Part shown: one piece after another, positions 12,301 through 17,700 of the stretch
Numbering within the stretch: the first letter of the stretch is position 1
Layout of the letters: each line of letters starts with the position of its first letter
NCBI GenBank assembly: GCA_948946035.1
Contig: CARBKU010000001.1
Location: 1-27,011 of the forward strand
DNA length: 27,011 bases
Reading direction: 5' to 3'
Source of the DNA: an uncultured Clostridia bacterium
GTDB lineage: Bacteria; Bacillota; Clostridia; TANB77; CAG-508
The notes under the pieces: generated by a model
Databases searched by the model: none
What the model saw: only the letters and a program-made list of their open reading frames with translations
Told to the model about the DNA's origin: nothing
Program-made: the position numbers and the translations under genes

Positions 12301-13874
12301 ATGAAGCACCAATAAACAAAGACAAATATAGTATTACATTAGTTAAATTAGATAAATATAAGAGACCAATAACAAAGTCAGCTAAATTTGAAATAACACT
12401 TGAAAATGGTCAAAAAGTAAAAGCAGCTACAGATAAAGAAGGAAGAATTGTAATTGAAGATATTGCTACTCCAACTAAAGAAGGAAAATACTCATATGTA
12501 ATACAAGAGATAGTAGCACCAGAAGGATACAAATTGGATTCAGAATATAAGATATTAGAATTTACATTTGCTAAAGTAGATGATGTTATGACAATAACAA
12601 AAGCAGAGATTATCTCAGGAAGCAATGTAACAACTAGTGTAATTGATTCTGGAAGAGGAACAATGGTAGAATTTATAGACGAAAAACAAGGGCTAGAAGA
12701 AGGAAAATACTCAGTTGGTATTACAAAAGTAGATAAAGATGGTAAAGCTATAACAAAACCAGCAACATTTAAAATAATATTACCAGATGGAAAAACACAA
12801 GAAATATCTACAAGCAAATATGGTGTAATTGAATTCAATGGAATAGATTTACCTAATACAGAAAAAGTTGTAGAGTATAAAATAAAAGAGACTGAAGCAC
12901 CAGAAGGTTATAAATTAGACTCAGAAGAAAAAGTAGTACAAATTACATTCAAAAAGGTAGACGGCAAAATGATAATAAAAGAAGCTAAAGTAAAATCAGG
13001 AAGTAACATTAAAGTAGAAGTGAAAGGTGGAGAAGTATTAATTTATATAACTAATAAATCAAAATCTGATGACAATGAAAATAATACAAACAATACAAAT
13101 AATACAAACTCTAATGATACAGATATAAATAGTACAAATAAAAATACTACAAATAGTACAAATGGAATAGGTGCAAACAATACAACTAATGAAAATAAAA
13201 ACACAAACAGTACAAATAAAAACAATACAAATACAAGTACAACTAATACTACAGATAAAAATTCTTCAGGTAATAAGTATAATAGCAATAATAAAAATCA
13301 AACAGAAGGATTTGATATTGAAACTAAAAAGTATTTGACAAGTATCACTCAATTTTATTCTGATACAAATGAAAAGTCAGTGCTTAGCATTGGTAAAACA
13401 AATAAATCAACTAAGTTAGAAGTAAAGGCAAGTAGATTACCATACTTAAGTTTACAATTGGAATATAAGATAATTGTTACAAATGTGGGAACAGAACCAG
13501 GTGTAGTTAATTATATTCAAGATAATGTGCCAAATAATTTAACTATTGATTTACCAAAAAATAAAAATTGGATTCAAAATGGAGATATTATTTTATACTC
13601 ATTAGAAAATGCAGTGCTAGAACCAGGAGAAAGTAGAGAGGCTACAATTATATTAAAATATGATGGAAGCAAACAAAGTCCAGGCTCAATGGTAAATTAT
13701 GCAACATTTATATCAAATGATATAGAGGTAAATAGTAAAAATGACACTGGCAAAGCAGTATTTATACTATCAATTAAAACAGGATATGAATTTGTAATGT
13801 ATGGATTATTAACAGTAACAATGTTGTTGACATTTGGAACAGGTGTGTACTATATTAAAAAATATGTTTTATAA
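393..13874 (+). CDS. Giant surface protein: VWA head, about 27 Cna-B/SpaA-like units, DUF11-like domain, C-terminal membrane anchor
   Basis: This is an exported cell-surface protein of 4493 residues, probably an adhesin or stalk. The ATG at 393 follows AAGGAG at 379-384. Residues 5-31 look like a signal peptide (basic start, hydrophobic 9-29, possible cleavage after VNA31), followed by a charged stretch. A VWA domain covers about residues 70-235, with MIDAS residues D91-x-S93-x-S95 and a later D184. From about 351 to 4221 the protein is a chain of prealbumin-like Cna-B/SpaA units, each with a first strand, a T-D-x-x-G turn, and Y-x-I-x-E followed by P-x-G-Y. I count about 27 by eye. Residues 1827-1963 are a helical-looking insertion and 3675-3740 an acidic one. 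An Asn/Thr-rich linker (about 4225-4304), a DUF11-like domain (about 4306-4459) and a membrane segment (about 4466-4488, tail IKKYVL) finish it. SIKTG at 4460-4464 could be a sorting signal; there is no LPXTG. The ligand cannot be told from sequence. Confidence 0.9.
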   Translation: MKDKRKYWIRTIFVTIIIGIATALFFSFVNADLRNEYAIDIIEKEKEKETEEAIIKQTIIEEESNDKELTYQIEVRNKAEKNNDQIAILLDNSYSMGENADINDVRQVARNMANGLCNAASVSFSTNDGVWVSLRNNALGAVNGSINSVSFTSTKSLKDGINSAYNSFDLTDTTAIRTIIIITDSTDMVKEEYDHLKDENINIVTITAGITNNIIGTQESPTYGLMYMLDDLVSNADVAVDYIIKSLTNVHVTNTFTENVLEYFDISIVNKENVSMTENGFIWTPPTIVKTHATLKYKLKLKANKEIDRNILYRDWYSAESVNLSYSMRKNPKTLDIEKTEGPKFTVCETYSVRIKAVSSENSNIPVKGVVFNFSETGSDKVTTLTTDDFGYITINKLKRLDTIEYQIRPQVNIIGYSSEISPRTIKINNDYLGRRVIEIVDADGLNYRVDDDRRIVDFEFPIETQKFDLEVNLTELNNSTIPLEGVEFRLIQPIVNNKYEMKALYGKTDSNGKLIFKPTIMTPSSEQTYEYILSQMTELPGYSSMGNVTLRIKFDNMGNILEIKKVYNNNVTAELVSPSHAVVNIGNESVLTNGFNFELNLTDDKTGNGVDGADYSITVIDYNGATYNYAKNITSDGGKINLTLPGTGYVTIKVTENSPATGYAKDPTSNEILIQRLDNRVNQIATKTPNNLDVIADSNNDKVILNLKTKLRGERNVVKVELVDKDDVDGNGNPLYYISGAELKLTNTVTGKEYANVTTNENGVAEFIVDDEEQGSYSYKVEAINVPYGYSPFETLKFNVEFDRNKYICGANNVDGPIDLIESKVESDDYNTLHTAFVRTHLTIEAANSYLFEIQLRDAQTNAGIGNSIYDIEIRAGEFIKTIKARPTDASGRISTRLFIDRETTNLINITATQTQSAQHYKADVVPQEIAVNITDNTIIHTPTEVLPSDSGLTKYATISGNTIVYHHTNRKKTLDDILLNLSITTITQDEPRAAIGGTQLEITSIEREEINGNVLSYPSIVDPETNERLNKKLVSSTNELTMGNAQLNGLKVKDFEGVSSTYIVGIKVNKRNEVKLKLTFVYNDKNEIECTGVEIYQGQILIPFNGGRQFSSTQTNNGYETNVSLLIYADYGSTGNLSLDLIKKGLDDSSILYGSTFDIIVERPDGSKLINTDLEVTDDIEYNGLYVPLDSKIYITEKKAPMGYSKIDGTIVLKAKEIDEYTNEVTLEVDSTTNAKVKSKVALHKGLSIVLASGAVQSVYSLEMFDAREDIFNIQIDAIDNKNSAEVVPNAKFSIDTSKGSHKITNATDAKGQVSQKVGGRYDDKTSPVTYTIENSQAGTYYKKVKDSIKVQVYFTDENEVDTIATLAGQTDPHYVTNGTTPGDWWFVTTNKKDSRGNIITDIEIKMVMEKQDPLKVEIETVDKFSNQVITTDIGYSVKNSLGLYEGKLDSRVIKADVKYVLTNGVETYSLVQNIGEGKYIGLDNLTFTVVYDANGNIDTTSPVTTNNSDVAVVSATGKTVKLRVYVEPTVPVTFENSRYFDHSVKLQGAEFDVISATNVTLGQATTGSNGKGLAYGGKFGTSQIIRYTIKQTKAAKGYAKIEDFEIDVEYGENREILSAELVVPDNRFVSVGKIQPSTSASYGYRGNDKGIVTIEIFSYPEMIFNIENVDRQDNTKKLAGTTYQVTSSIKTGDNNVVTGDDGIGKAHLDRTVFDNSIVYTIKEISPAPNYQSLYISTQIEVFFDEDGYVTSANILKRDDVTSFTIPEDASAEVNPEDLFRVDITIQSNVLEKLSIHKVDKEDSNIPLKDVDFEITARVLKDTLTGLTEEDKNELIIGNGTMTDDDYLGEVIERLKINQDDVLEIRKEIVVEEYLNELDKVGAITKEQYDNVIAGVNGTDKINRLIDLGLLKKGQSNTLIKNITNLQVINVLISEGKTTQFTVNDILEQVKKLVKIDVDRVTTDEAGNAVAHMDKTLANKTIEYTIKETRKAIGYDWPDEIIILEIQYDSTGKMAVDSTTGEPIVKKISGDMDIVSSNADDFQVDLTLYNKPSDEIQIHITVEDAYDRNKRLEIGEYNAYLTTSKYAKDSKYQATLASNGMASGQVTSNTNLGIQTTTTGAHGEDIANLGLYEEPAGTRVLRVDEITKPDKYYVGNQAYFSTYQSIRYHMLFNVTFNDEGSVIDVAPHNWGGRNEEIGGYNADSRYLKITHTRNTIDITIRYYPMVEMSLHVQDKYTKQPVSGEKFVISTSDRTGNITPEEEVSAGYIGINTGTSYDQYYSSSEIAPIDSSKLYKDYTYKGCAPIEAEAKDLNGSDYKVRTFYIYEQAEPSGYQKYRPRHYYESRNELIGTICVKYNAAGEVVESWIGSEVSHNNIKSGFLSTLIVNKGDSINDNKHHVDLTIEYAPRITVTAKAEDSISHVGMEGVKFDPYLNPTEVSNTSYEYRTKYDFYTNTNGYTDWTYWGANIDNGSAVYKIKASNLKEGYLQSSEDTTIEVEVTYNSEGKIASAKVLSRNTFNDENAYIDESCYGTTELKLIFKMERTLGLQINKVDRYDNTINLAAKFKITSDVDSSITNGEEFIINTASQTPQVAGRMLAGKTVEYTLSEVGVPDGYIAPGNNLKIKVSYNMDGTVKSVKPADSFTEKYVTVNYKCAEARSLNNTVIKDFEITITNEPKLAIELQMLDKFYNNIKLENVELIFTNNKGDVGVGNLVTNSTGSISTYVGPVYPNETITYTITQKTKASGYYMLKAPIKFTVTYDETGRAVDIPILTDSNSQEYAKLLDTDLNVFRNTHTARLQVYNMPEDVKLGITKYNELTKAPLQNVQFKVTVEENGRTHDAGTINTNVNGLAVGKIDTFIETASGRVVTYTIHEVNQPDSFRRMQDLVIRVVYAPDGGITSWLELNNDSKLSYDIYARGNTNIAKLDNKYVHMNLKVPNNNSYDLIVKDEDSTYAGLGIEGTTYDVTIDGEVKKLSQTDTNGKTAIRKLTNSGNFKIVIAERTIGEGYRRDTKNNITLEIKKAATGAYKLVLDTGSMNDYVITPGTSVIPTEKIYNVQLDATTGKTAVVKVDESYGTIEVVFKNEPMLELTLLNQDLNTKAALKGVKFEITAKDLNTGVIDIITTEKNNITGNDGKLYFDLGSPIKNTTIEYTITELTKPDPADVYTIIMPPQKVTVVYDIYGKIVSIKPNSDSALRTQTILQYKSENKTDTEKSNCRNMLFIVGNGTTSGYKVKVVSEDATTGKRINGSKFDVEVKDGANQTLTLRTGGVTQNLCTDGKYYGDENLDSKVVVERGINKTDKITKDGKIYINIDQVGFKDGYAAGTQRTNGIVELTTSFVSNPNGSSDDLLKATIENRDGLEVSVNESAREITIVVKNESRVTLNITKVKTVKDSAGNKKEETISGATFKVTSEILTATEHKATDLNVDTRPTGQDGKTSESIGEALAQKGVVYTIHENKMEGYEQLEDIQIYVLYGLDGYIKECELLSNYTDVSNEMLQKCIGKRKIDLKVFNRPIVKDYKIVVEKHNVVDDLYPDLIPGVEFKIKLDEEFGKSKEWNSITNIDGVITSNYYSGHGLIKIELTEVNPVPEGYKANPYTMHVVLSRDEATGEIKKLNAELNIDIDQENQVIYLKPVNNFSDNTYALTIDKIDTTTNKMIENNSATFDIEITKDESVTEEPDTEVKPDGDKEPDTEVKPDGDKEPGTEGETEKETEASTEIESSEKSASDVSETTESLEFKQVIENLKTDNTGRVTKLGTKLPEEPGTYIFEIKERQTPTGYENDPSPIKYRVVIEKDEEENRYIKSAEKISGDYSSILKIGKNVFAIRVGNIAEDDILSKDEFKIDITKVDKDEKTITGDAIFKITAPDGKEQYIPTEDGKIYLRKLKMPSEEGTIEYKIQEIMPPEGYKLDRTEKTLKIKFVKDVTTTGAETKLKIESAEIVGENAKITQNSDSSISINIKNEEGTNEAPINKDKYSITLVKLDKYKRPITKSAKFEITLENGQKVKAATDKEGRIVIEDIATPTKEGKYSYVIQEIVAPEGYKLDSEYKILEFTFAKVDDVMTITKAEIISGSNVTTSVIDSGRGTMVEFIDEKQGLEEGKYSVGITKVDKDGKAITKPATFKIILPDGKTQEISTSKYGVIEFNGIDLPNTEKVVEYKIKETEAPEGYKLDSEEKVVQITFKKVDGKMIIKEAKVKSGSNIKVEVKGGEVLIYITNKSKSDDNENNTNNTNNTNSNDTDINSTNKNTTNSTNGIGANNTTNENKNTNSTNKNNTNTSTTNTTDKNSSGNKYNSNNKNQTEGFDIETKKYLTSITQFYSDTNEKSVLSIGKTNKSTKLEVKASRLPYLSLQLEYKIIVTNVGTEPGVVNYIQDNVPNNLTIDLPKNKNWIQNGDIILYSLENAVLEPGESREATIILKYDGSKQSPGSMVNYATFISNDIEVNSKNDTGKAVFILSIKTGYEFVMYGLLTVTMLLTFGTGVYYIKKYVL
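11433..11504 (+). repeat. 36-bp tandem repeat (two copies) within the giant gene
   Basis: Two adjacent 36-bp copies encode EPDTEVKPDGDK. They differ at one base (GACAAA against GATAAA at the end) and are followed by a diverged third start (EPGTEGE). They sit in an acidic, Pro/Glu/Thr/Ser-rich insertion (residues about 3675-3740) that interrupts one Cna-B-like unit. Confidence 0.9.
13065..13302 (+). repeat. Asn/Thr-rich low-complexity linker coding region
   Basis: About 80 codons encode almost only Asn, Thr, Ser, Lys and Asp, built on recurring AATACAAA-like octamers. The region joins the last Cna-B-like unit to the DUF11-like domain of the giant protein. It is likely an unstructured wall-spanning spacer; its simple-sequence make-up makes length variation between strains likely. 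Confidence 0.8.
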
Positions 13875-13888
13875 TAATGTTTAATACT

Positions 13889-13937
13889 ATAATACAAAGG
13901 AGGAGATTCTATTTCAGAATTCCTTCTTTTGTATTAT
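13889..13937 (+). terminator. Probable transcription terminator after the giant gene
   Basis: An inverted repeat lies 15 bp after the stop codon. ATAATACAAAGG (13889-13900) and the following bases pair with the segment ending TTTTGTATTAT (to 13937), about 20 pairs including G-T wobbles and one mismatch, around a short loop. The descending arm is T-rich, but a clean run of T after the stem is missing, so termination efficiency is uncertain. Confidence 0.5.
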
Positions 13938-13949
13938 TGAGAACTAAGG

Positions 13950-13981
13950 AATGATAACTTGGGGGATGGAGGAAAAATCAT
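13950..13981 (+). repeat. Copy B of the hairpin repeat, left end of the palindromic element
   Basis: The stem ATGAT (13951-13955) / ATCAT (13977-13981) encloses a 21-nt loop containing TTGGGGG, GATGGAG and an A-run. Loop length and content match copies A and C. Confidence 0.55.
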
Positions 13982-14227
13982 GATGACCCATTAGGACAGA
14001 AAATTTTGACAATAATTCAAATTAACTGCTCGCTCCCAAAGGTTTATAATTATATTTTTTTGTCTACTTTCCCATTCTAAAAATTCTAAAGAAAAGTTTT
14101 TAAAACTTTTCTAAGAATTTTTGAACGGTTACCCCGGAATCGTTCAAAAAAAATAGAATTATAAACCTTCTCGCGCTAATTAAAATAATATTGTTATTGT
14201 CAAAATTTTCTGTCCTAATGGGTCATC

Positions 14228-14258
14228 ATGATTTTTCCTCTGTGCCCCAAGTCATCAT
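14228..14258 (-). repeat. Copy C of the hairpin repeat, right end of the palindromic element
   Basis: The stem ATGAT (14228-14232) / ATCAT (14254-14258) has a 21-nt loop that on the minus strand reads TTGGGG, CACAGAGG, AAAA. It is the inverted partner of copy B and shares its geometry. Confidence 0.55.
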
Positions 14259-14302
14259 CTCTGTCCACAAATGGCACACATTGGAAAAAAATTCAAAAAA
14301 CC

Positions 14303-14332
14303 TTGACACAAGCCTATAAAATATGATACAAT
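14303..14332 (+). promoter_or_regulatory. Strong sigma-A-type promoter ahead of rpoB
   Basis: A perfect -35 TTGACA (14303-14308) and a -10 TACAAT (14327-14332) are separated by 18 bp. An extended -10 TG dinucleotide sits at 14324-14325. The predicted transcription start is near 14339, about 435 nt before the rpoB start codon. It is the best promoter in the intergenic region and presumably drives rpoBC. Confidence 0.8.
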
Positions 14333-14338
14333 TGCATG

Positions 14339-14773
14339 GACTTTTACAAAAAGAGATAGTACCAAATTGGTAATAAAAAAATAAGGGTGATAAAAATTAA
14401 ATACAAAATTTATTATTAAAAATAAATAAAGCTTAGAGCCAGTTGAAAAATTAAAAAAGTTCAACAGCTCTTTTATTGCCGTTAATTTTATAAACAAGTT
14501 AATTTTGCATCATGAAATTTTAATTAATAATTCAAAGGTAAAAATTAAAAGAAGAGGAATTAAGTTCAAAATGACCTAAAGATGGTTAATTTGTAAGAGC
14601 AGACAAATTAAAAATCCTTAGAAATCAAATTAAATTTAAGAAGGACTTCTTTTAAAAATTTAAAAATCAATAAATGCAAATCAAAAATTTGCATACTTAA
14701 ATTCTAAGTCAATGCGAATAGCATTATTCTAGAACTTAAGCATCTGCTTAATATAATTTTAGGAGTGATTTTT
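14339..14773 (+). promoter_or_regulatory. Long structured 5' leader of rpoB
   Basis: No convincing ORF lies between the predicted start of transcription and rpoB. Several short inverted repeats are visible: dyad TACCAA-A-TTGGTA (14360-14372); a terminator-like hairpin (14435-14476); TTAATTTGT / ACAAATTAA (14586-14611); ATGCAAAT / ATTTGCAT (14674-14694); AATGC / GCATT (14711-14725); and TTAAGCA / TGCTTAA (14736-14751), just before the ribosome-binding site. I do not recognise a known riboswitch, T-box or ribosomal-protein leader motif. A regulatory leader is an inference from length and hairpins. Confidence 0.5.
14435..14476 (+). terminator. Terminator-like hairpin (possible attenuator) in the rpoB leader
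   Basis: AGAGC (14435-14439) plus GTTGAA pair with TTCAAC plus GCTCT (to 14471), giving 11 pairs with a small internal loop. The tract TTTATT follows directly. It lies about 100-135 nt after the predicted transcription start, so it could prematurely end transcripts or release a short RNA. There is no gene upstream in the transcript that it would serve. Confidence 0.5.
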
Positions 14774-17700
14774 TTGAAGTTAAAAGAAATTCAATATGAG
14801 AAAACATCTCGTAAAGACTTTGCAAAAGTTGGTGATTACATTGAAATGCCAAACCTAATTAAAGTACAAAAAGACTCATATGACTGGTTTGTAGAAGAAG
14901 GACTAGGAGAAGTACTAAAAGACATTTCACCAATTGAAGACTATTCTGGAAACCTAGTGCTAGAATTTTTCGATTACTACATGGAAGAAAAAACAAAGTA
15001 TTCAGTAGAAGAAGCAAAAGAAAGAGATGCAACATATTCTACAAGATTACACGTAAAAGTAAGATTAATCAATAGAGAAACAGGAGAAATCAAAGAGCAA
15101 GAAATATACTTAGGAGATTTTCCACTAATGACAGAAAGTGGAACATTTGTAATAAATGGAGCAGAAAGAGTTGTAGTAAGTCAGTTAGTACGTTCACCAG
15201 GATGTTACTATGCAGAAGAATTTGACACCAAAACAGGAAAGAAAACATACACATCAACAGTTATGCCATTACGTGGAGCATGGTTAGAATACGAAACAGA
15301 CGGAAATGACATATTCTATGTACGTGTTGACAGAACAAGAAAAGTTCCAGTAACAACACTATTAAGAGCAATAGGAATAATAACAGATGACCAAATAAGA
15401 GAATTATTTGGCGATGAAGAAATGATAACAGCAACAATTGCAAAAGACACAATAAAAGACCAAGACGAAGCATTAATAGAAATTTACAAAAAATTAAGAC
15501 CAGGGGAACTACCAACAGTAGATGCTGCAAGAAACCTATTTAATGGGCTATTCTATGACAACAGAAGATATGATTTAGCAAAAGTAGGAAGATACAAATT
15601 TAATCAAAAATTAAACTTAGCATTAAGAATAAAAGGAAAAGTGTCAGCAGAAGACATAGTAGATAGCGAAACAGGCGAAGTTTTTGTACAAGCTGGAGAA
15701 ATAATAACAGAAGAAGTAGCAGAAGCAATACAAAATTCTGGAATAAACGTTGTAGACATAATGCTTGCAGACAGGAAAATTAGAATTATTGGAAATAGTA
15801 CAGTAAATATATACAGTATATTACCAAATATAGATTTAAGCAAATTACATATAAAAGAATTAGTAAATTATAATGTATTAAAAAATATTATAGACAATAC
15901 TGAAGAAAAAGATTTACCAAAAGCATTAGAAGAAAGAATAGAAGAATTAGTTCCAAAAACTATTACAACAGAAGATATGATAGCTTCTATAAACTACTTA
16001 TTAAATATCTCACATGGATTAGGAGAACCAGATGACATTGACCACTTAGCAAATCGTAGAATTCGTTGTGTAGGAGAATTATTGCAAAATCAATTTAGAA
16101 TTGGTTTAACAAGACTAGAAAGAGTAGTACGTGAAAGAATGACAATACAAGACTTAGACGTTGTAACACCACAAACACTAATCAATACAAAACCAATAAC
16201 ATCAGCAATAAGAGAATTCTTTGGAAGTTCACAATTATCACAATTCATGGATCAAACAAACCCACTTTCAGAATTAACACATAAAAGAAGAATTTCAGCA
16301 TTAGGACCTGGTGGACTAACAAGAGAAAGAGCTGGATTTGAGGTTCGTGACGTACACTATACTCACTATGGTAGATTATGTCCAATAGAATCTCCAGAAG
16401 GACCAAACATTGGATTAATTTCTGCACTTTCATCATTTGCGCAAATTAACGAATATGGATTTATAGAAACACCATACAGGAAAGTAGATCCAGAAACACA
16501 TAAATTAACAGATATAGTTGAATATATGAGTGCAGATATAGAAGATAATTACATCATTGCCCAAGCATCTGAACCAGTAGAACAAAATGGAAAATTTGTA
16601 AATGAAAGAATTAGAGTAAGATATAAAAACGAAATTATAGAAGTAGAAAATAGCAAAGTTCAATATGTAGATGTTTCACCAAAACAATTAGTATCTGTTG
16701 CAGCAGCAATGATACCATTCTTAGAGCATGATGATGCAAAAAGAGCATTAATGGGTGCTAACATGCAACGTCAAGCAGTACCATTAATGATTACAGAAAG
16801 TCCAATAGTAGGAACAGGTATAGAATATAGAGCAGCAAAAGACTCTGGAATATTAGTATTAGCAGAAGATGATGGTGTTATTGAAAAAGTAACAGGAGAC
16901 GCTATATCAGTAAAATATAAAAATGGTAAGACAGTTACACATAAATTACGTAAATTTAAAAGAACAAATGGTGGAACATGTATTAACCAAAAACCAATTG
17001 TAAAAGCTGGAGAAAAAGTAAATAAAGGTGATAGTATTGCAGACGGACCAGCAACACAAAATGGAGAAATGGCACTAGGTAAAAACGTATTGGTAGCCTT
17101 TTCAACATGGGAAGGATACAATTACGAGGATGCTATTTTAATAAACGAAAAATTAGTAAAAGAGGATGCATTTACATCAATTCATATAGAAGAGTATGAT
17201 TGTGAATGTCGTGATACAAAACTAGGTGCAGAAGAAATTACAAGAGATATTCCAAATGTTGGAGATGACTCATTAAAAGACTTAGACGAAAATGGAATTA
17301 TAAGAATAGGTGCAGAAGTTAGACCTGGAGATATTTTAGTTGGTAAAGTTACACCAAAAGGAGAAACAGACTTAACAGCGGAAGAAAGGCTATTAAGAGC
17401 GATATTTGGAGAAAAAGCAAGAGAAGTAAGAGATACATCATTAAGAGTACCACATGGAGAAGCAGGAACAATAGTAGATGTTAAAATCTTTACAAGAGAC
17501 AACTCAGATGAATTAGGACCAGGTGTAAATCAAATAATTAGATGTTATATAGCAACAAAAAGAAAAATTTCTGTAGGTGACAAAATGGCTGGACGTCATG
17601 GGAATAAAGGTGTTATTTCAAGAGTTTTACCTGAAGAAGATATGCCATTTATGCCAGATGGTACACCAATTGACATTTTATTAAACCCACTAGGAGTTCC

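Larger units (their letters stand above)
13950..14258. mobile_element. Near-palindromic MITE-like intergenic element with 47-bp perfect inverted arms
   Basis: 13969-14015 and 14194-14240 are perfect inverted repeats of 47 bp. Outside them, 13951-13964 and 14245-14258 match at 13 of 14 positions. Inside, the arms stay similar (GGTTTATAATT near 14041 and its complement near 14160) apart from a diverged stretch. They close at AGAAAAGTTTT / AAAACTTTTCT around base 14101. No transposase or other gene is inside. A clear target-site duplication is not visible; weaker similarity between the arms may carry the ends out to about 13936 and 14272. It could be a non-autonomous transposable element or a foldback repeat. 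If transcribed, it would form a very long hairpin. Confidence 0.7.

Noticed and set aside
13770..13874. Canonical LPXTG anchor in the giant protein.
   Set aside because: No LPXTG is present; only SIKTG precedes the membrane segment, so canonical sortase A anchoring is not claimed.
14339..14764. T-box, tRNA or ribosomal-protein L10-type leader upstream of rpoB.
   Set aside because: No T-box consensus, tRNA cloverleaf or L10-leader pattern could be found; only generic hairpins are visible.
14765..14773. GTG at 14765 as the rpoB start.
   Set aside because: It overlaps the AGGAG ribosome-binding site; the TTG at 14774 has proper spacing and gives the usual N-terminus.
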